Part shown: positions 1-12,340 of the stretch, in pieces
Numbering within the stretch: position 1 is the first letter of the stretch
Layout of the letters: each line of letters begins with the position of its first letter
Assembly (NCBI GenBank): GCA_029204225.1
Contig: CM055097.1
Span: 12,878,721-12,942,720, forward strand
DNA length: 64,000 bases
Direction of reading: 5' to 3'
Source: Diphasiastrum complanatum
Taxonomy: Eukaryota > Streptophyta > Lycopodiopsida > Lycopodiales > Lycopodiaceae
Position numbers and translations under genes: made by a program
The notes under the pieces: generated by a model
The model's database searches: none
What the model was told of the DNA's origin: nothing
What the model saw: only the letters and a program-made list of their open reading frames with translations

Positions 1-292
1 TGACCATGGAACTCCTATTTTCTTAATTTGTTTTTTTTGCCAAATTTTCCAGAAAAAAACTCCAAAAGACAAAAGGGTCTGAAAACACTAAAAAATGGCA
101 AAAATAGGCCCCAAAAGCCCCAATTTTACAAATAGAAAGTACAAATTTTCACTTTTAGATGATGTAACGGGTTTTTTATTTTACGTTATTTTTCTACATT
201 TTTTTCGGTTTTGTTTTAGCATTTTTTGAAAATAAAATAGAGGTTCCATATTGATTTCGTATTAATTCTTAGATATATATATATATATATAT

Positions 293-515
<223 letters not shown>

Positions 516-749
516 CCCTGAAATCCGCCCCTCGTTTCATCTCTTTCCCTGTCCATCGCGCCCTCTTCTTGCTGTTCGCGCCCTCCCTGCTGTCTACGCC
601 CTCCTCGCCATCACACTGTCTTCGCGTTGCACAGATCGCTTCCGCCCCTACTACTGCTATTTCGACCATTGTTGTGGTTTTTCCAGCCTTCCGCCTCCTA
701 TCGCACTCACGATCATCTCTGCCTTTTTTCCCCAGTTCCTTCTACAGAA

Positions 750-1229
750 ATGGTGCATTCCAATCTTGCCGATCTGTGGGACGAGGTGGACATTGTCAGG
801 CGGGTTCCCGACAAGTCCAACAAGTCCGATGCAAAGATCGTGCGCTATCGATATTGCCTGGTCGAGTTCGTTGCCACCCTCAATCACCTTAAAGGCCACC
901 TACTCGGTGCACGCGCCAAAAATGGTAGCACACTGAATGATGCCCCTTGTGCCAGCATGTCCGTCCCTGTCAGGCAGCGACTTCTGGACACCTACGGGCC
1001 ACGTCTTGTGGCGGGGGAGAACACCATTTCGGAGGGTATTCTCTGGTTTTGCATCGCTCCTTACGTGGTTGATCCCGAGTTGCTGTCTGCTTGGCTGGCA
1101 CGCACGAGGAGAGGGAGTGCATCCTTGTCCAGTCCCACTGCCCCTCATCCCCCTCAGACAGTTCCGCCACACGCACCCCCATCTGCACCCATTTCGGTGG
1201 ATCCCGCAGATCATTGCGTACATCAGTGA
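750..1229 (+). pseudogene. Degenerate BED-type zinc finger fragment (hAT transposase N-terminus-like)
   Basis: An open frame of 159 codons from the ATG at 750 (the frame stays open upstream to 627). The first 80 residues resemble the BED zinc finger of plant hAT transposases: an early Trp (W10, LWDEVD), a cysteine at C36 (RYRYC), a His within HLKGHLLG (H50), a Cys in APC (C67) and a following VPVRQRLL. The expected first cysteine of the CxxC pair is Tyr33 (TAT), so the finger is probably inactive. The tail after residue about 115 is Pro/Ser/His-rich low-complexity and no transposase catalytic domain follows. This may be a transposon remnant or a domesticated fragment. The family call rests on motif spacing only. 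Confidence 0.45.
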
Positions 1230-1349
1230 GCCGATGATGGATTGAAACGGGTAGCGCTTCATCTCATCTCCTTTCATTAGCCGGCTCACCACCTCTTCAC
1301 TTTTATGATTTGCTACAGTCAGTTGATAGAGTCCCGCCAACATCATCAC
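1203..1349 (-). pseudogene. Ty1/copia reverse transcriptase fragment
   Basis: About 49 codons on the minus strand contain EMKRYPFQSIIGSLMYAM, the conserved copia RT segment (usually ...PYASAVGSLMYAM) that precedes the RPDI motif. Similarity stops right after this, where the sequence joins the BED-finger ORF of the other strand. It is a short, truncated scrap with no other copia domain nearby. Confidence 0.7.
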
Positions 1350-1722
1350 AGTTTTCGCATTTTTCTGTTAATGTTGGGATCTGCACTAATCTTAGTTGTA
1401 ATGCTAGCTTCACTCTTGTTTGAGCTTACATTTTGTCAAAGTTCCCCTTGGGGATGTATATATCTTTCTCATCAATGTACCTATTAGTTTTGTTTATGAA
1501 TAAATGCACCAGGGTGTTTCTTTTTTTCACGTTTTTCATTCTGAAGCTTGCATCTACAAGAAGCTCAAACAACCACAATATATATTATTTTAGTTTAAAA
1601 AAAATATGTATTGTGGGATATAGAAACACGTGTTCATCACTGCAATCGTTGACAAGGTTTGGTCAAAACCCTAAAATACATGTGGTCCAATCAAAACATA
1701 TAGCTTTTGTCTATGAATAATG
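1350..1722. other. Noncoding spacer, nothing recognised
   Basis: AT-rich sequence with only short chance frames. No conserved motif or repeat was recognised. Confidence 0.5.
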
Positions 1723-2308
<586 letters not shown>

Positions 2309-3775
2309 ATGTATTCAAGATCTATTTCTCCTTCTTATGTTCGTAATGTTCAGGATATGGACATGGTAGGCCGCAAGACGTCCAACTCTCAGGCCAGCCT
2401 TGACAAGTTCTTTGATGCTGCTGATGGATCTAGACTGCGATATGGTGCAGAAAGAGATAGCACAAAGTTTATCGGAAAAAACCTCATCAGTTGGTCTTCG
2501 CTTGTGCAAAATGGAAAGAAAGTTGTATCTGGTTTATCTTTTTCGAAGTCTCACCTTCCAAACTACAGCAGTACCATTAATGAAAGCGGTGGTTCTTTCT
2601 TCAGACGCACAAATACTATTTCTGGTGATGGCAATCTCTACCCAAGGCGTGAGATAAGCTTCAGATTCTGTGATTCCCCTGTTGGCGACGGTTCAAAGTT
2701 CATCTCAGCAGCTCCTTCTTTCCGGACTTCAAGTTTGCAGGGCTTGTCTTATGTTGCGGCTCTACATTCAGGTGTAGCACACGTTTCTCACAAGGATTTA
2801 GAGTTGGAGGGAGCTTCCAAAATAGTCAGCTCGTCATTGATCGGTAGCAAGCATTCTGGATCCGGTAACGACGGATGCTGCTGTCCTCCTGATGTATTTG
2901 CTTCTTTTTCTGATGACTCTGAAGATCCTGAAAGCCCTTTATTTAATCCAAATCTTCTGAATATCTTTGAGAGAGCGCTTGCTGATGTTGAAAAAGATCA
3001 CAGTAAGACCAGCGGGAATGTTTCCTGTGACTCTGCAAGCGTCTCATCTTCACCAGATTTTCCGAAAGCTAAAAATCACGCGGTGCATCTCAAAGAAAAG
3101 TCGGAATATCTGAGACGAGCCAGTTCTAGGAGGCAAAAAATATCACTAGGAACTTCGGAGGGCATTTTGGGAGATTGCCGTGACAAGAAAGACTTTCAAG
3201 ATGCTAGGAAGATTTTAGAAGGGCTTCTGGGGAATTCACGTGGTAGAAAAGATTCTGCTGCCTGCAAGAAAATTTTTCAATCGGAGTCTTCCAAACCTTT
3301 GAGTACTTTTATGTCTTTATGTCCTTCAGATGGCGACCAGAAAGTCGTTTTGTTTCTAACTTCTCTGAGAGGGATCAGGAAGACATACGAGGATTGTAAC
3401 AACGTCAGGATGCTTCTTCGCAGCTCTAGCGTCAAAATAGACGAGAGAGATGTCTCAATGCATTCTGAATTCAAGCGGGAACTAAGAGAACTGCTAGGTC
3501 TATCTGTTTCGCTTCCCAGGATTTTCATAAAGGGCAAATACATTGGTGGAGCGGAAGAGATCGTGCGCCTTCATGAAGACGGGATTTTAGAAAAGCTTCT
3601 GGAAGATTTTCCAAAAGTGACATCCTTCAGGGCCTGCGAAGCATGTGGTGAAATGAAATTCGTTCCTTGCACTAAATGCAGTGGCAGCTGCAAAATTATA
3701 ACAGTTGATGCTGAAGTTGAGCGCTGCCCAGAATGCAACGAGAACGGCCTTGTTCGATGCCTGATCTGCTGCTGA
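2309..3775 (+). CDS. Glutaredoxin-like protein with C-terminal four-CxxC motif (488 aa)
   Basis: Intronless ORF; the ATG is the first after an in-frame TAG at 2285. Residues 1-340 are Ser-rich and poorly conserved. Residues about 345-440 form a glutaredoxin/thioredoxin-like domain: VVLFLTSLRGIRKTYEDC, KIDERDVSMHSEFKREL, the cis-Pro strand LPRIFIKG and the GG of YIGGAEEI. The usual CPYC/CxxC redox site is absent (LRGIRK lies there), as in the plant family of long glutaredoxin-like proteins such as Arabidopsis At5g39865. From residue 443, four cysteine pairs (CEAC, CTKC, CPEC, CLIC) form a DnaJ-like zinc-binding tail. The loss of the catalytic pair argues against classical disulfide reductase activity; a glutathione/Fe-S or protein-binding role is inferred. 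It is a paralogue of the gene at 51577-53490 but lacks that protein's MGC N-terminus. Substrate unknown. Confidence 0.9.
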   Translation: MYSRSISPSYVRNVQDMDMVGRKTSNSQASLDKFFDAADGSRLRYGAERDSTKFIGKNLISWSSLVQNGKKVVSGLSFSKSHLPNYSSTINESGGSFFRRTNTISGDGNLYPRREISFRFCDSPVGDGSKFISAAPSFRTSSLQGLSYVAALHSGVAHVSHKDLELEGASKIVSSSLIGSKHSGSGNDGCCCPPDVFASFSDDSEDPESPLFNPNLLNIFERALADVEKDHSKTSGNVSCDSASVSSSPDFPKAKNHAVHLKEKSEYLRRASSRRQKISLGTSEGILGDCRDKKDFQDARKILEGLLGNSRGRKDSAACKKIFQSESSKPLSTFMSLCPSDGDQKVVLFLTSLRGIRKTYEDCNNVRMLLRSSSVKIDERDVSMHSEFKRELRELLGLSVSLPRIFIKGKYIGGAEEIVRLHEDGILEKLLEDFPKVTSFRACEACGEMKFVPCTKCSGSCKIITVDAEVERCPECNENGLVRCLICC

Positions 3776-5640
3776 CAATGCTAATGCTTTTTCAACCATT
3801 AGTTGGCTCTCAGATAAGTAGTTGGCTCTCACCTAAGCTCTCATCCAACAAGTAAAAGGGTCCCTTCTTATTCTAAAAGATAATCCTCAATCAAAGAGGA
3901 TATCGCTCTTTGAGTCCATCCAACAGTCAATTGGCATAGGACTCACCATTTCTCTATCAGCGATCACACCGGATCGGAATCATGCATTAAAATCGCTGCA
4001 ACAACAGATGTTTTAACAAACGGTAACATCTAACGGATGATATATTGGCATGCGCCTGTGCCTCTAGAATATATAATCTATAGCTTTTAATAGAGCTATT
4101 GCATCTTGGGCGTACCATGCAAGCAACCGAGTACGGTGACTCATCCTCCAGTTCATGAGAATGACAGTGATCAATGTTTTTTGTGATTAGAAGGCAGCAC
4201 ATGCTTTCTAGTCGCTAACAGAACCAAATATTCCTGAAGAAGATCCACTGATGTACATTGTAAAGTGTAACGGCTGCTTTTGTACAACTATATCTGCTCG
4301 GTAAGCAAACTGAAACTTAACTGTCTACTAGAGGACAGATTGCTCTACGATATGATACTGCGACGCTCATATTAATATGCAGCAAGCAGAACTGGTGATT
4401 ACTTTTCTTCGTTAAACAAACGTATACTGAAAGATCCTCACAGGTGCAAGAGACTTCAAACTGAGTGCTTCTACCACAGCACAACCACCTGTATGCACAT
4501 GTTGTCATACGATATATAAATTTGCAAACATCTGAGCAGGCAAAACAAATATCTGAGATCCTTCTGCTGACAGAGAAGAAAGCACCATCGTGGATCAGCT
4601 GCGTGATAGTTGGATAGCCGTGCTGCAGAATCCAGAAATCGATCAAGTTTACCAGAAACCTCTTTCACTCAACTTCACCCCGTGCAACGTGGTGGCCTGT
4701 AAATACCGTATTACACTATCGGCTTTGCATGTATCATACAGTGTAGTTTTAAAGACTCAATATATATTCAAGGTTTTTGTCATTACCAAACGTCAGTTTA
4801 CTGTATAAAGTGTATCAGAAGTGATCTTTATCACTCTCTGTGGTACTCAGTTCCCACAGGATTGGAGGCTGTTTTTGCACAAGTTTTAGAATTTTTGGAG
4901 TCTTATAGCAAGATAAATTATATATATATATATTTGATATTTGGTGATCTTCCAAAGATCACTCAGTTGCATTCTCTTGGGACCCTGTGTTGTACTGTAT
5001 AGCTACAATGTAATATAACATGGCTCAGCTGTGAACGTTTCCTTGTGCTTGTCAGAGAACTATGCCGCATGATTTAGCATCCATAATTTTCTTTGCTGCC
5101 TTCTCTCGTATGGTGTGATCAGATCTGCGAATCCTGATGTTACAAACTTCTGGGAATAAAATCTTGGGATAACATCCACGCTTCTTTCTTTCCTACTCTT
5201 ACTTTCACATGAATCAATCAATGAGCGAACTTATACATACTTGGAGCCTTCATTCCCTTAAAACAGCAACATTTCTCATATTATTCTAAGCAGGTTGGGA
5301 CTATAGCCGAAAGAAAGAATGAGTAATTATCACATACAATAATTCTCACTGACCAATGACAACAAAAGAATATCCATTACTTTGAAACAATGATATTTCC
5401 ATCACCAAAAACAAAATCCGAGAATAAGAATCAGAGCAAGAAAAAAAGTGTCACATAACGCAGAATCAGTTCTCATCCATAACATCAGAAGTGATCAAAA
5501 GGCAAGTCTCACATTTACATACTTCATACAAAAATTAATCACATGATTAATGAACTTTAATCAACCTTACGATGAGTGCTCTTCCAATCACTCTAGGCTC
5601 ACTCAACGGAATGATTCTCGAGAAAAGACTCTTCTCCTTG
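3776..5640. other. 3' flank of glutaredoxin-like gene 1 and intergenic DNA
   Basis: No convincing coding region. The first few hundred bases are presumably 3'UTR. There is an AATAAA at about 5154 and a short TA run at 4919-4932. Frames of 60-109 codons on both strands have no recognisable motifs. Confidence 0.4.
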
Positions 5641-6231
5641 GTCCTCTCCTTCACGCATATTTGATCTCCCTCTGAAGTCATTCCTATGCCTCCTTGAAGG
5701 CTTCTACCTACCTGCCCATTGATGAATCGTGTGGTAGCTCACCTTCTCTCGCTACGCCTCTCACCTCCTTGCAAATTTTCAAGTTCAATTTTTGCCTCTC
5801 ACCATTCCTCCTCTAGAATCTCTACGTTGGTTTCATATTGTGGTACCTTGGTCTTTAGTGCATCCAATTTCTAGACTTACTTTTTTGAAATTTTTTGTAC
5901 CAATTGAACTTGTTTTTTCAGCCCTCCAACATCACTTCCACTCTTTCTCAATTCATTATTTTCTTTGATCAACTTATTTGTATCATCCACTACCTTTTGA
6001 GTTACCTAACACTTTCTCATTAGGGACTTTCACATTTCTCTAGCCCTTCAGTTTTTCATGTACATCGACTACTATTGCATGCAGTTGTCTCTCAGTGGAT
6101 AGGTTGTGGGCAAATACAGGCCCCCTACATTTGGGAGAAGCTTCTATTTTAGAATTCTTCTCGAACTTTCTAGAGAGATGGTTAAGGGAAATGTCTCCAT
6201 TGCACCTCTTCATCCCATGCACTCCATTCAT
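5641..6231 (-). pseudogene. Broken coiled-coil ORF, probable retroelement gag-like remnant
   Basis: The minus strand reads through several stops but keeps a heptad-like stretch near 5890-5990 (KVVDDTNKLIKENNELRK, then GGLKKQVQLVQK), typical of a coiled coil. An adjoining open stretch at 6040-6231 contains GVHGMKRCNGDISLNHLS. The decay and the neighbouring retroelement pieces suggest a gag-like or transposon-encoded protein; the family is not identified. The following 6232-6603 has an 83-codon minus frame with no motif. Confidence 0.3.
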
Positions 6232-6603
6232 TCTAATCCACTAGAACATGCACACAACCTCTCAATCTAGTCATTGATGCCAACACATCTGTAAATATTT
6301 TGGAACTATTAATGGCCTTCATTAACTCAAGGTCATCTTGACTTACCCATAAACATATTATAGTGGCTATCAACCCTAGATCCAAGCACACAAGCATCAA
6401 GGAGACTAGGTTAGTTGTCACGCGGAGGTTCGTTCCCATGAGAGCGATAGCATATTTCATAATCCAGCATGTGCATACTGGCACTAAGATCCACTAACAT
6501 CAATCCACAATGATAGACACTCGCCCTTCTCTCTCACAAAAAACATAAGAACATTCAATCCCCATAAACATCAAATCCAACAATTAGCAAATACTAAGAA
6601 AGC

Positions 6604-6945
6604 ATGAGAGATGGAGGAAGAGAGATAGAGAGCAAGGACATTCCTGATCCATTCCATAAGAGGGTCAACCTGCTTGTATTGAAATCAAGAGAGAACATGT
6701 ACAATGATTCGATTGGTGTTGCTAAAGGTAACAACATCACCTTACCTGTGCACTACAAACCTTATCCATCTATACAAGCCATTATCGATAGTGGGTCTAG
6801 CGTGAATATTATCGCCATGTCCAAAGGCATGGGGAATATCCACATTGGAAAAGCCTAAGTACAAGTTACGAATGGCTGACCAAAGAATGACGATGCCTGC
6901 AGATCACATAACATTGGTAGGAATGATCTCTTTCTAACCAAAGAT
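6604..6945 (+). pseudogene. Ty3/gypsy aspartic protease fragment
   Basis: The frame from 6604 contains AIIDSGSSVNIIA, the DSG active-site motif of gypsy retropepsins, preceded by LPVHYKPYPSIQ. After the stop near 6858, the continuation (KYKLRMADQRM...) can be read in a shifted frame, matching the LADG-type strand that follows in this protease. No gag or RT is attached on this strand. Confidence 0.7.
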
Positions 6946-7024
6946 CAAGTTATGGATTAGGATCTTTAATGTTACATACCTATGTAATTAGCAGTACTTC
7001 AGTGACCCCTATCTGTCCGTTTAG

Positions 7025-7432
7025 TGTTGGGGGCTAAATGGCAAGTTACCCTTGGATAAGGGGTACCCTTAGGATTAAGGATAGGTGCCTTTGGATAAGG
7101 ACAGACAAGTGATTATACCTTGGTCGGAGGTATGGAATCAAGTTACCCTTGGATAAGGGGTACCCTTAGGATTAAGGAAATGTGCCTTTAGATAAGATAC
7201 TAGTGTCCTTGGATAGGGCAGGTAGGTGTCTATGCCTTGGTCGGAGGTATAGAGCCTAGTGAGGTGTTAGAAAGTCATTATCATGGGCAAGTTTGGCTAT
7301 TTTTCTAAACCTTGGGCCTCAACCTTGAACCATATCACTTTATTGGTCTTGGACCAAAGTATACAAGCACAACTTGGGCAATGGGACCTAGTAGGAGGGC
7401 GCACTTCCAAGGTGTCCATTGAGTTCCCAACA
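7025..7432 (+). mobile_element. Probable solo LTR (408 bp, TGTTGGG...CCCAACA)
   Basis: The segment begins TGTTGGGGG and ends TTCCCAACA, the inverted TG...CA termini of plant LTRs. It contains a tandem duplication at 7044-7252. No second LTR or clear 5-bp target duplication was found. It lies between a gypsy protease fragment on the left and a copia gag fragment on the right, so its parent family is uncertain. Confidence 0.55.
7044..7252. repeat. 98-bp tandem duplication inside the LTR
   Basis: The block starting GTTACCCTTGGATAAGGGG recurs at 7142, and both copies end in a CCTTGGTCGGAGGTAT segment. The second copy carries a small insertion with another GGATA motif. Duplicated blocks are common in LTR U3 regions. 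Confidence 0.85.
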
Positions 7433-7439
7433 AGAAAAA

Positions 7440-8390
7440 TTGAGGTATGACAAGAGAGCTAAAAGAGCTCTACACATGATAAAGATGAATGTTACCAATG
7501 AACTTCTCAAGTTGGTAAGAGTACTTCATTAAAGGATGTTTGAGATTCATTAAAGAAGCTTTAAGAATCCAAGTCTACTTCTAGAGTGTTGACTCTAAGA
7601 AGACAAATCTTTCAAAGTTTTCAAAAGAATGAAGAGAGTCCAACTATTTTTGTTTTGAGAGTGAAGGCTTTGAATGATGAGTTATCTTGGCATTGATGAA
7701 AGCATAAGGAAGGAGAGCTTGTTCAAGTTATTCTTAATGGTTTGTTGAATGCTCATGCTAACATTGTACAAAGTCTTGCCATTCAAAGAACTTTGCCAAG
7801 TTTGATTGATCTTCAAGAGATCTTGATCAATGACGAATATAGGCTTCAAGCAAGAGGTGGATCTACATCAACATTTGGAGAGGAGGCTATGTTCATAAAG
7901 GGCAAATTCAAGGGAAAAAGCAAAAGTAAGTGGTCTAAAGGGCAAGATCAAGGGGAGGCTTCTTCAAATGGCAAAAAGCTAAAGTGCTTCTATTGTGGCA
8001 TCGAAGGACATTTTGCAAGTGAGTGCTACAAGAAGAAGAGAGATCAATGAGACAAGAAAGGTAATCTTACTCATGAAAGATGGTTTGGATGTTCAAAATT
8101 CAAATGATGATGCTTTTGTGATTTTTTCATGTATGCTTGTTAATAATGGAGATCTAGATCCATGGTGGATTGATAGTGGTGCAAGCTCACACATGACTTT
8201 TCACAAAGAGTACTTCAGTTCTTTGTTGGCATATGGAGATGACAAGAAGGTGATTTACACGGCCAATGATGGTGAGTGTGCACTCAAACGGATTGGCACA
8301 ATTCCTATTTCTCTCTCTACCAATAGGAATGTTCATTTGAAGAATGTTTTGTTCATACTTTCTATTGATCTCTTTCTAACCAAAGATTAG
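7440..8390 (+). pseudogene. Ty1/copia gag and protease remnant
   Basis: From about 7600 the frame reads a degenerate gag, then an open stretch from 7742 ending in a CCHC zinc knuckle (CFYCGIEGHFASEC, about 7987-8028). A frameshift leads into 7995-8390, which carries the copia protease motif WWIDSGASSHMT and the following HLKNVLF strand. The copy ends just after this, before any integrase. The terminal 45 bp (8366-8410) recurs at 6924-6970. Confidence 0.85.
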
Positions 8391-10207
8391 GTTATGGATT
8401 TGGATCTTAATTGATCTAAATTTCTCCACACATTCTTTGAGTTTGAATGTAGATAGTGACTTCTTGATAAAATCAAAATGACATATCGATATGCATCAAT
8501 TGTCGGTGCAGAAATTGTAGATTGCATTTGGTCCTTGCCCTTCAAATCAATTAACTGATTTTCAATAAAAGTCACGCCCCTGTTAGTGAAAACTTTACAG
8601 GTCTCTATGTTGTACAGTCTATACATTCCATCAAAAATACAATAGCCAACAAAAATAGTTTTAAATGAATGCTCATCTAATTTCTTTTTGTTGTCCTTTG
8701 CGACACGCAAATTGCTGCTCGATGTCGTTGGTCGAGCAGTAATCCTTGAATTCATTTGAGATGTATTCATCACTGTTGCGCTCCTAAGAGCTTTTATTTC
8801 TTGCATGTCTGCAACTCTACATTTTCTTTGTATTTCTTGAAGAACTAAAAGGCTTCAGATTTGTGCTTCAAGAAATATACATCGATTCTTTTAGAGTAGT
8901 CATTTTTGAATGTGATAAAGAATTTAGCAACAAGCAGTGATGGTGTCTGCATTGGGCCACATATATCTGTATGTACAATGTCTGCAAGTTTCTAGATATG
9001 TGTTCTTGATTCAACTTACATGGCCTTCTTGCCTATTTTCCTATTATACAACTCTAACAAACAGGAGGGTTGACAATTCGATAATCTAAATGAAGAATTG
9101 AAGAACGCTTACACATGTTATCTATTGACATGTGATTAAGGTGGCCAAGTCTATAATGGCAAATCAATTCTTTATTGATAGATGTTGAACTGCTTAAAGC
9201 ACGATCAGTTGTAGAATTACAATAACTAAGCCTATAGAGATATTCTTTCCTCTTTTAGTGCAAGAACCCTCTAACATTTATCAAGAATTTTACAAGAATC
9301 TGTCTAGAAATCTACCCTATGCCCAAAATCAGTAATTCAATTGACCGACAACAGATTTGTCATCAGGTTCAAGACATACAGTACATTTAGTATCAGCTTT
9401 GACAGTCCATTCTGAAAATTTAGTCTGATAGTACCTTCACCTTTGATTATTTGTAAGTTGTTATCTTCGAGGTGAACTAACTTCTTGGTGATGTAGGCCA
9501 AATAGTCGATAAACCATTATTGATGGCTTGTCATGTGTTGCATTGCTCCAGAATCGAGGAACCACTCTTTCGATTGTTACATGGTGACGATTCACCATGA
9601 AGGCCTCTTGCTCGTCGTCGTCTTCTTGGACTTTCTGCTTCGTGTTGGATGCATGGGCTTGTTGATCCGGCTGCTTCTTCTTGTCGTTGTTGAATTTTAG
9701 GATCCGAAAGTCCTGGATTTCATGGTTCATCCTCTTGTAGTACTTGCAGAAGAGTCTCTCCTTGTTTTGAGTAGGTTGCATATTATGGGTCTTCTGTGAC
9801 TATTTCTGATTGTCTTCGATTTGTCTGACAGCTTTCTTCTTTTGTTGTTTCCTTGTGTTCTTCTTTGAGAATAATGCTTGTGAGTCGTTGATGGATGATG
9901 AGGATGCTCCATTCCTTCTTGTCTCCTCTTGTAGCAACATGATTATGATTCTAGACAATGTAGTATATGAGTGTGTGGAAATCATCATCACCCAGTTTTC
10001 ATATGAGGATGGTAGTCTAGACAATAAGGTCATTAGAACGTCAGAGTATTTGATCACTGAACGTATTGCTGCCATATGTTCTAACAAAGTCTTGAATTGA
10101 TTAATGTGATTCTGAACAGAATCACCTTTTGACATTCTAAGTGAGAAAAACTTTCTCCTCAGATGCAGCTTTGAAGTGACATCTCTCACTTCATGTAGTA
10201 TACTCAA
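8391..10207 (-). pseudogene. Ty1/copia gag-protease-integrase remnant, opposite orientation
   Basis: Read on the minus strand from 10207 downward: a UBN2-type gag (LRRKFFSLRMSKGDSVQNHI, then LSRLPSSYENWV), a damaged zinc knuckle (CKYYKRMNHE) near 9750, the protease core FLDSGAMQHMT near 9530-9570, a pre-integrase HYRLGHLN motif near 9125-9160 with its Trp changed to Cys, an integrase DICGPMQTPS segment near 8950, and the integrase C-terminal KLDEHSFKTIFVGY at 8387-8806. Stops and frameshifts interrupt it and RT is missing. It faces the copia fragment at 7440-8390, the two meeting near 8390. Confidence 0.85.
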
Positions 10208-11020
10208 TATGTCCCTAACCTCTTTCTAAGATTGGGCTTATAGTCGATCTGCATGTCAGAGATTTTAAGGGTGATCTCCAACTTGACTCTTGAATCTAAA
10301 TAAATTTTGTATCTGTGATTGCTAGTTTCAATTGTCTCGGTGAGTTTTTGCACTAGGCAAGAATTAATAAAGTTATGAGTTGAACCATTGTCCAATAAAT
10401 TACTAACTTCTTGATCCATTACTATGCCCCTTAAATGAATAAATCATTAGGTAAGAAAGAAGTTGTACTAATCACAATTATCCACTAGGGATCTCAATCA
10501 CGTGAAACACAAGTTTATTTCTTTTAGGACAAAATTTATCATATGTCTAGCCTTGTTGCAGCTTTTTTAGCCTTAACACATGACACAAATTTCTTTTTTT
10601 CCTTCTTTGGTGACTCGATGCCAATTGTTCTAATTTGTCAAAATATTTTTCAGCTTGGTCTTCACCTCACTTCTTTCTCTTTTTGACTTTAAAGGTAGAT
10701 GAAATTTTGTTGAAATTTTCTTCTGGATGCCACAACCCTGGAATCATATGCTTTCATAATTTGACAAGCATCATCGAAATTCTCACGTTTTTTTTTTTGC
10801 ACTCATTTTGATAATCAACAGGCAAACCTAGGACAAATTGCCTTGAATCAAATGATAGAACTTGATTCCAAAGATCCATAAATTTCTTGATATAAGAGTT
10901 TGAACTCTTATTGCCCATTTTGCAATTCGCAAACTTTTGGTAATGATCTACATCATCTACAATGACGAATGCTTTATTGAATACCTCCCCAAATGCATCC
11001 CATGGTGGGTTGACCATTAG
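10204..11020 (-). pseudogene. Ty3/gypsy gag and protease remnant
   Basis: The minus-strand frame 11017-10754 reads like a gypsy gag (WDAFGEVFNKAF, then SYIKKFMDLWNQV, then FVLGLP). After broken sequence, frame 10419-10204 contains LLDNGSTHNFIN, a retropepsin-like site where DSG has become DNG, probably inactive. It abuts the copia gag on its downstream side. Confidence 0.65.
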
Positions 11021-11339
11021 ATCTTGCTACCAAGGTGACATTTGGCACGAAGAATCTATTTTTTTCTCTTCTAGAACACTGTGCAGATTGAAATTATTTT
11101 TCCATTTTACAAGCCATTTTTGATAGGCTCAGTTTTTTTCCTTAGGAAAAAGAAATTTAAAGTTTTACATAAATCAAAAATTCTGAAGAACCAGCTGGTC
11201 ATTAGCACTAGATGTAATTGGAAGTTGATTATTTGACATGTAGTTCAAAATCCTTCTGTCACTAATGCAATATTTTACTGGCATGCAGAGCATACATCGA
11301 CTAATACACGTCCCTGTCGGAAAAAAAAATTATACGTAA

Positions 11340-12340
11340 ATCCATTTCGAGCACAAATGACTGATTTGGATCTATGACTTTAAGTGTAGGCATTATAGCT
11401 AAAGCTAATTTGGGATCATTAAAACTCTCTTGCTGCTCAAGGTTCCAAATGAATTCCTTTTACTTCTCCTTAGAAAGATTTGTCAGAGGAACTACTATTC
11501 GAGCATAATTCTTGACAAATCGTCTGAAATATCTTAATAGAGCCAAGAAAACCTAAAGGTTTGAAATACTACTAGGTGTCGGCCAACTGAGAATGGCTTT
11601 AACCTTATTTGGGTCCATCTTAACTACGCCTTTAAATAGGTTATGGACCAAATATGCTATCTTATTCATAAAGAACTCACACTTAGGCTTCTTAGCATAA
11701 AGCTAATGCTTATGGAGCAATCTAAACACCTTTCTGAGGTGAGCAAAACGCTCCTTCCTCATTTTATTGTAGAAGAGAATATCGTCTTAAAAGACTACAA
11801 TGAATTTTCCCAAATGATTTTTGAGGAAGTTGTTCATTAAGGTTATAAAGCTAGAGTGTTAGTGAGACCAAACGACATCACTTTAAACTCGTAGTGACCA
11901 TAACGAGTTCTAAAAGCTATTTTTGGAGTATCTCGATCTAAGATATATCTTATTGAAATACCTTGCCCCATCAAGCTAATCGAAGAACTCGTCAACCTAA
12001 GGCATTGGATATATGTTCTTAACTGTGACCTTATTTAATGCTTTATAGTTTATGCACAGACACATAGACCCTTTTTCTTTTCTTCACCAATACGGTAGGA
12101 ATTGCCCACATACAAAGTTGAATTTGACCTTTCCTGCGATACTTTGTTAGTTGTCTGGTAATCGCTTTCTCCTCTGATCGGCTAACCCGATATGGAGGTT
12201 TAGAAATAGGAGTTGTATTAGGAATTACATTAATTGCATGTCTACTGATCTATTGGGGAGTAAACCTACTGGCAAATCTTTAGGAAATATATCTTCAAAT
12301 TCAGTTAACATGGCATCTAATTTATTGTTTTTATGACGTA
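11340..12340 (-). pseudogene. Ty3/gypsy reverse transcriptase remnant
   Basis: Reading the minus strand from 12340: an N-terminal EFEDIFPKDLPVGLLP, then AIPTVLVKKRKKGSM with [15 protein letters not shown], then [15 protein letters not shown], a catalytic box reading VVF-stop-DDI (the aromatic/variable position of YxDD is TAA), then KPKCEFFMNKIAYLVH and VKMDP. Many stops and frameshifts. It lies upstream of a gag on the same strand, so it belongs to a different insertion from 10204-11020. Confidence 0.85.
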
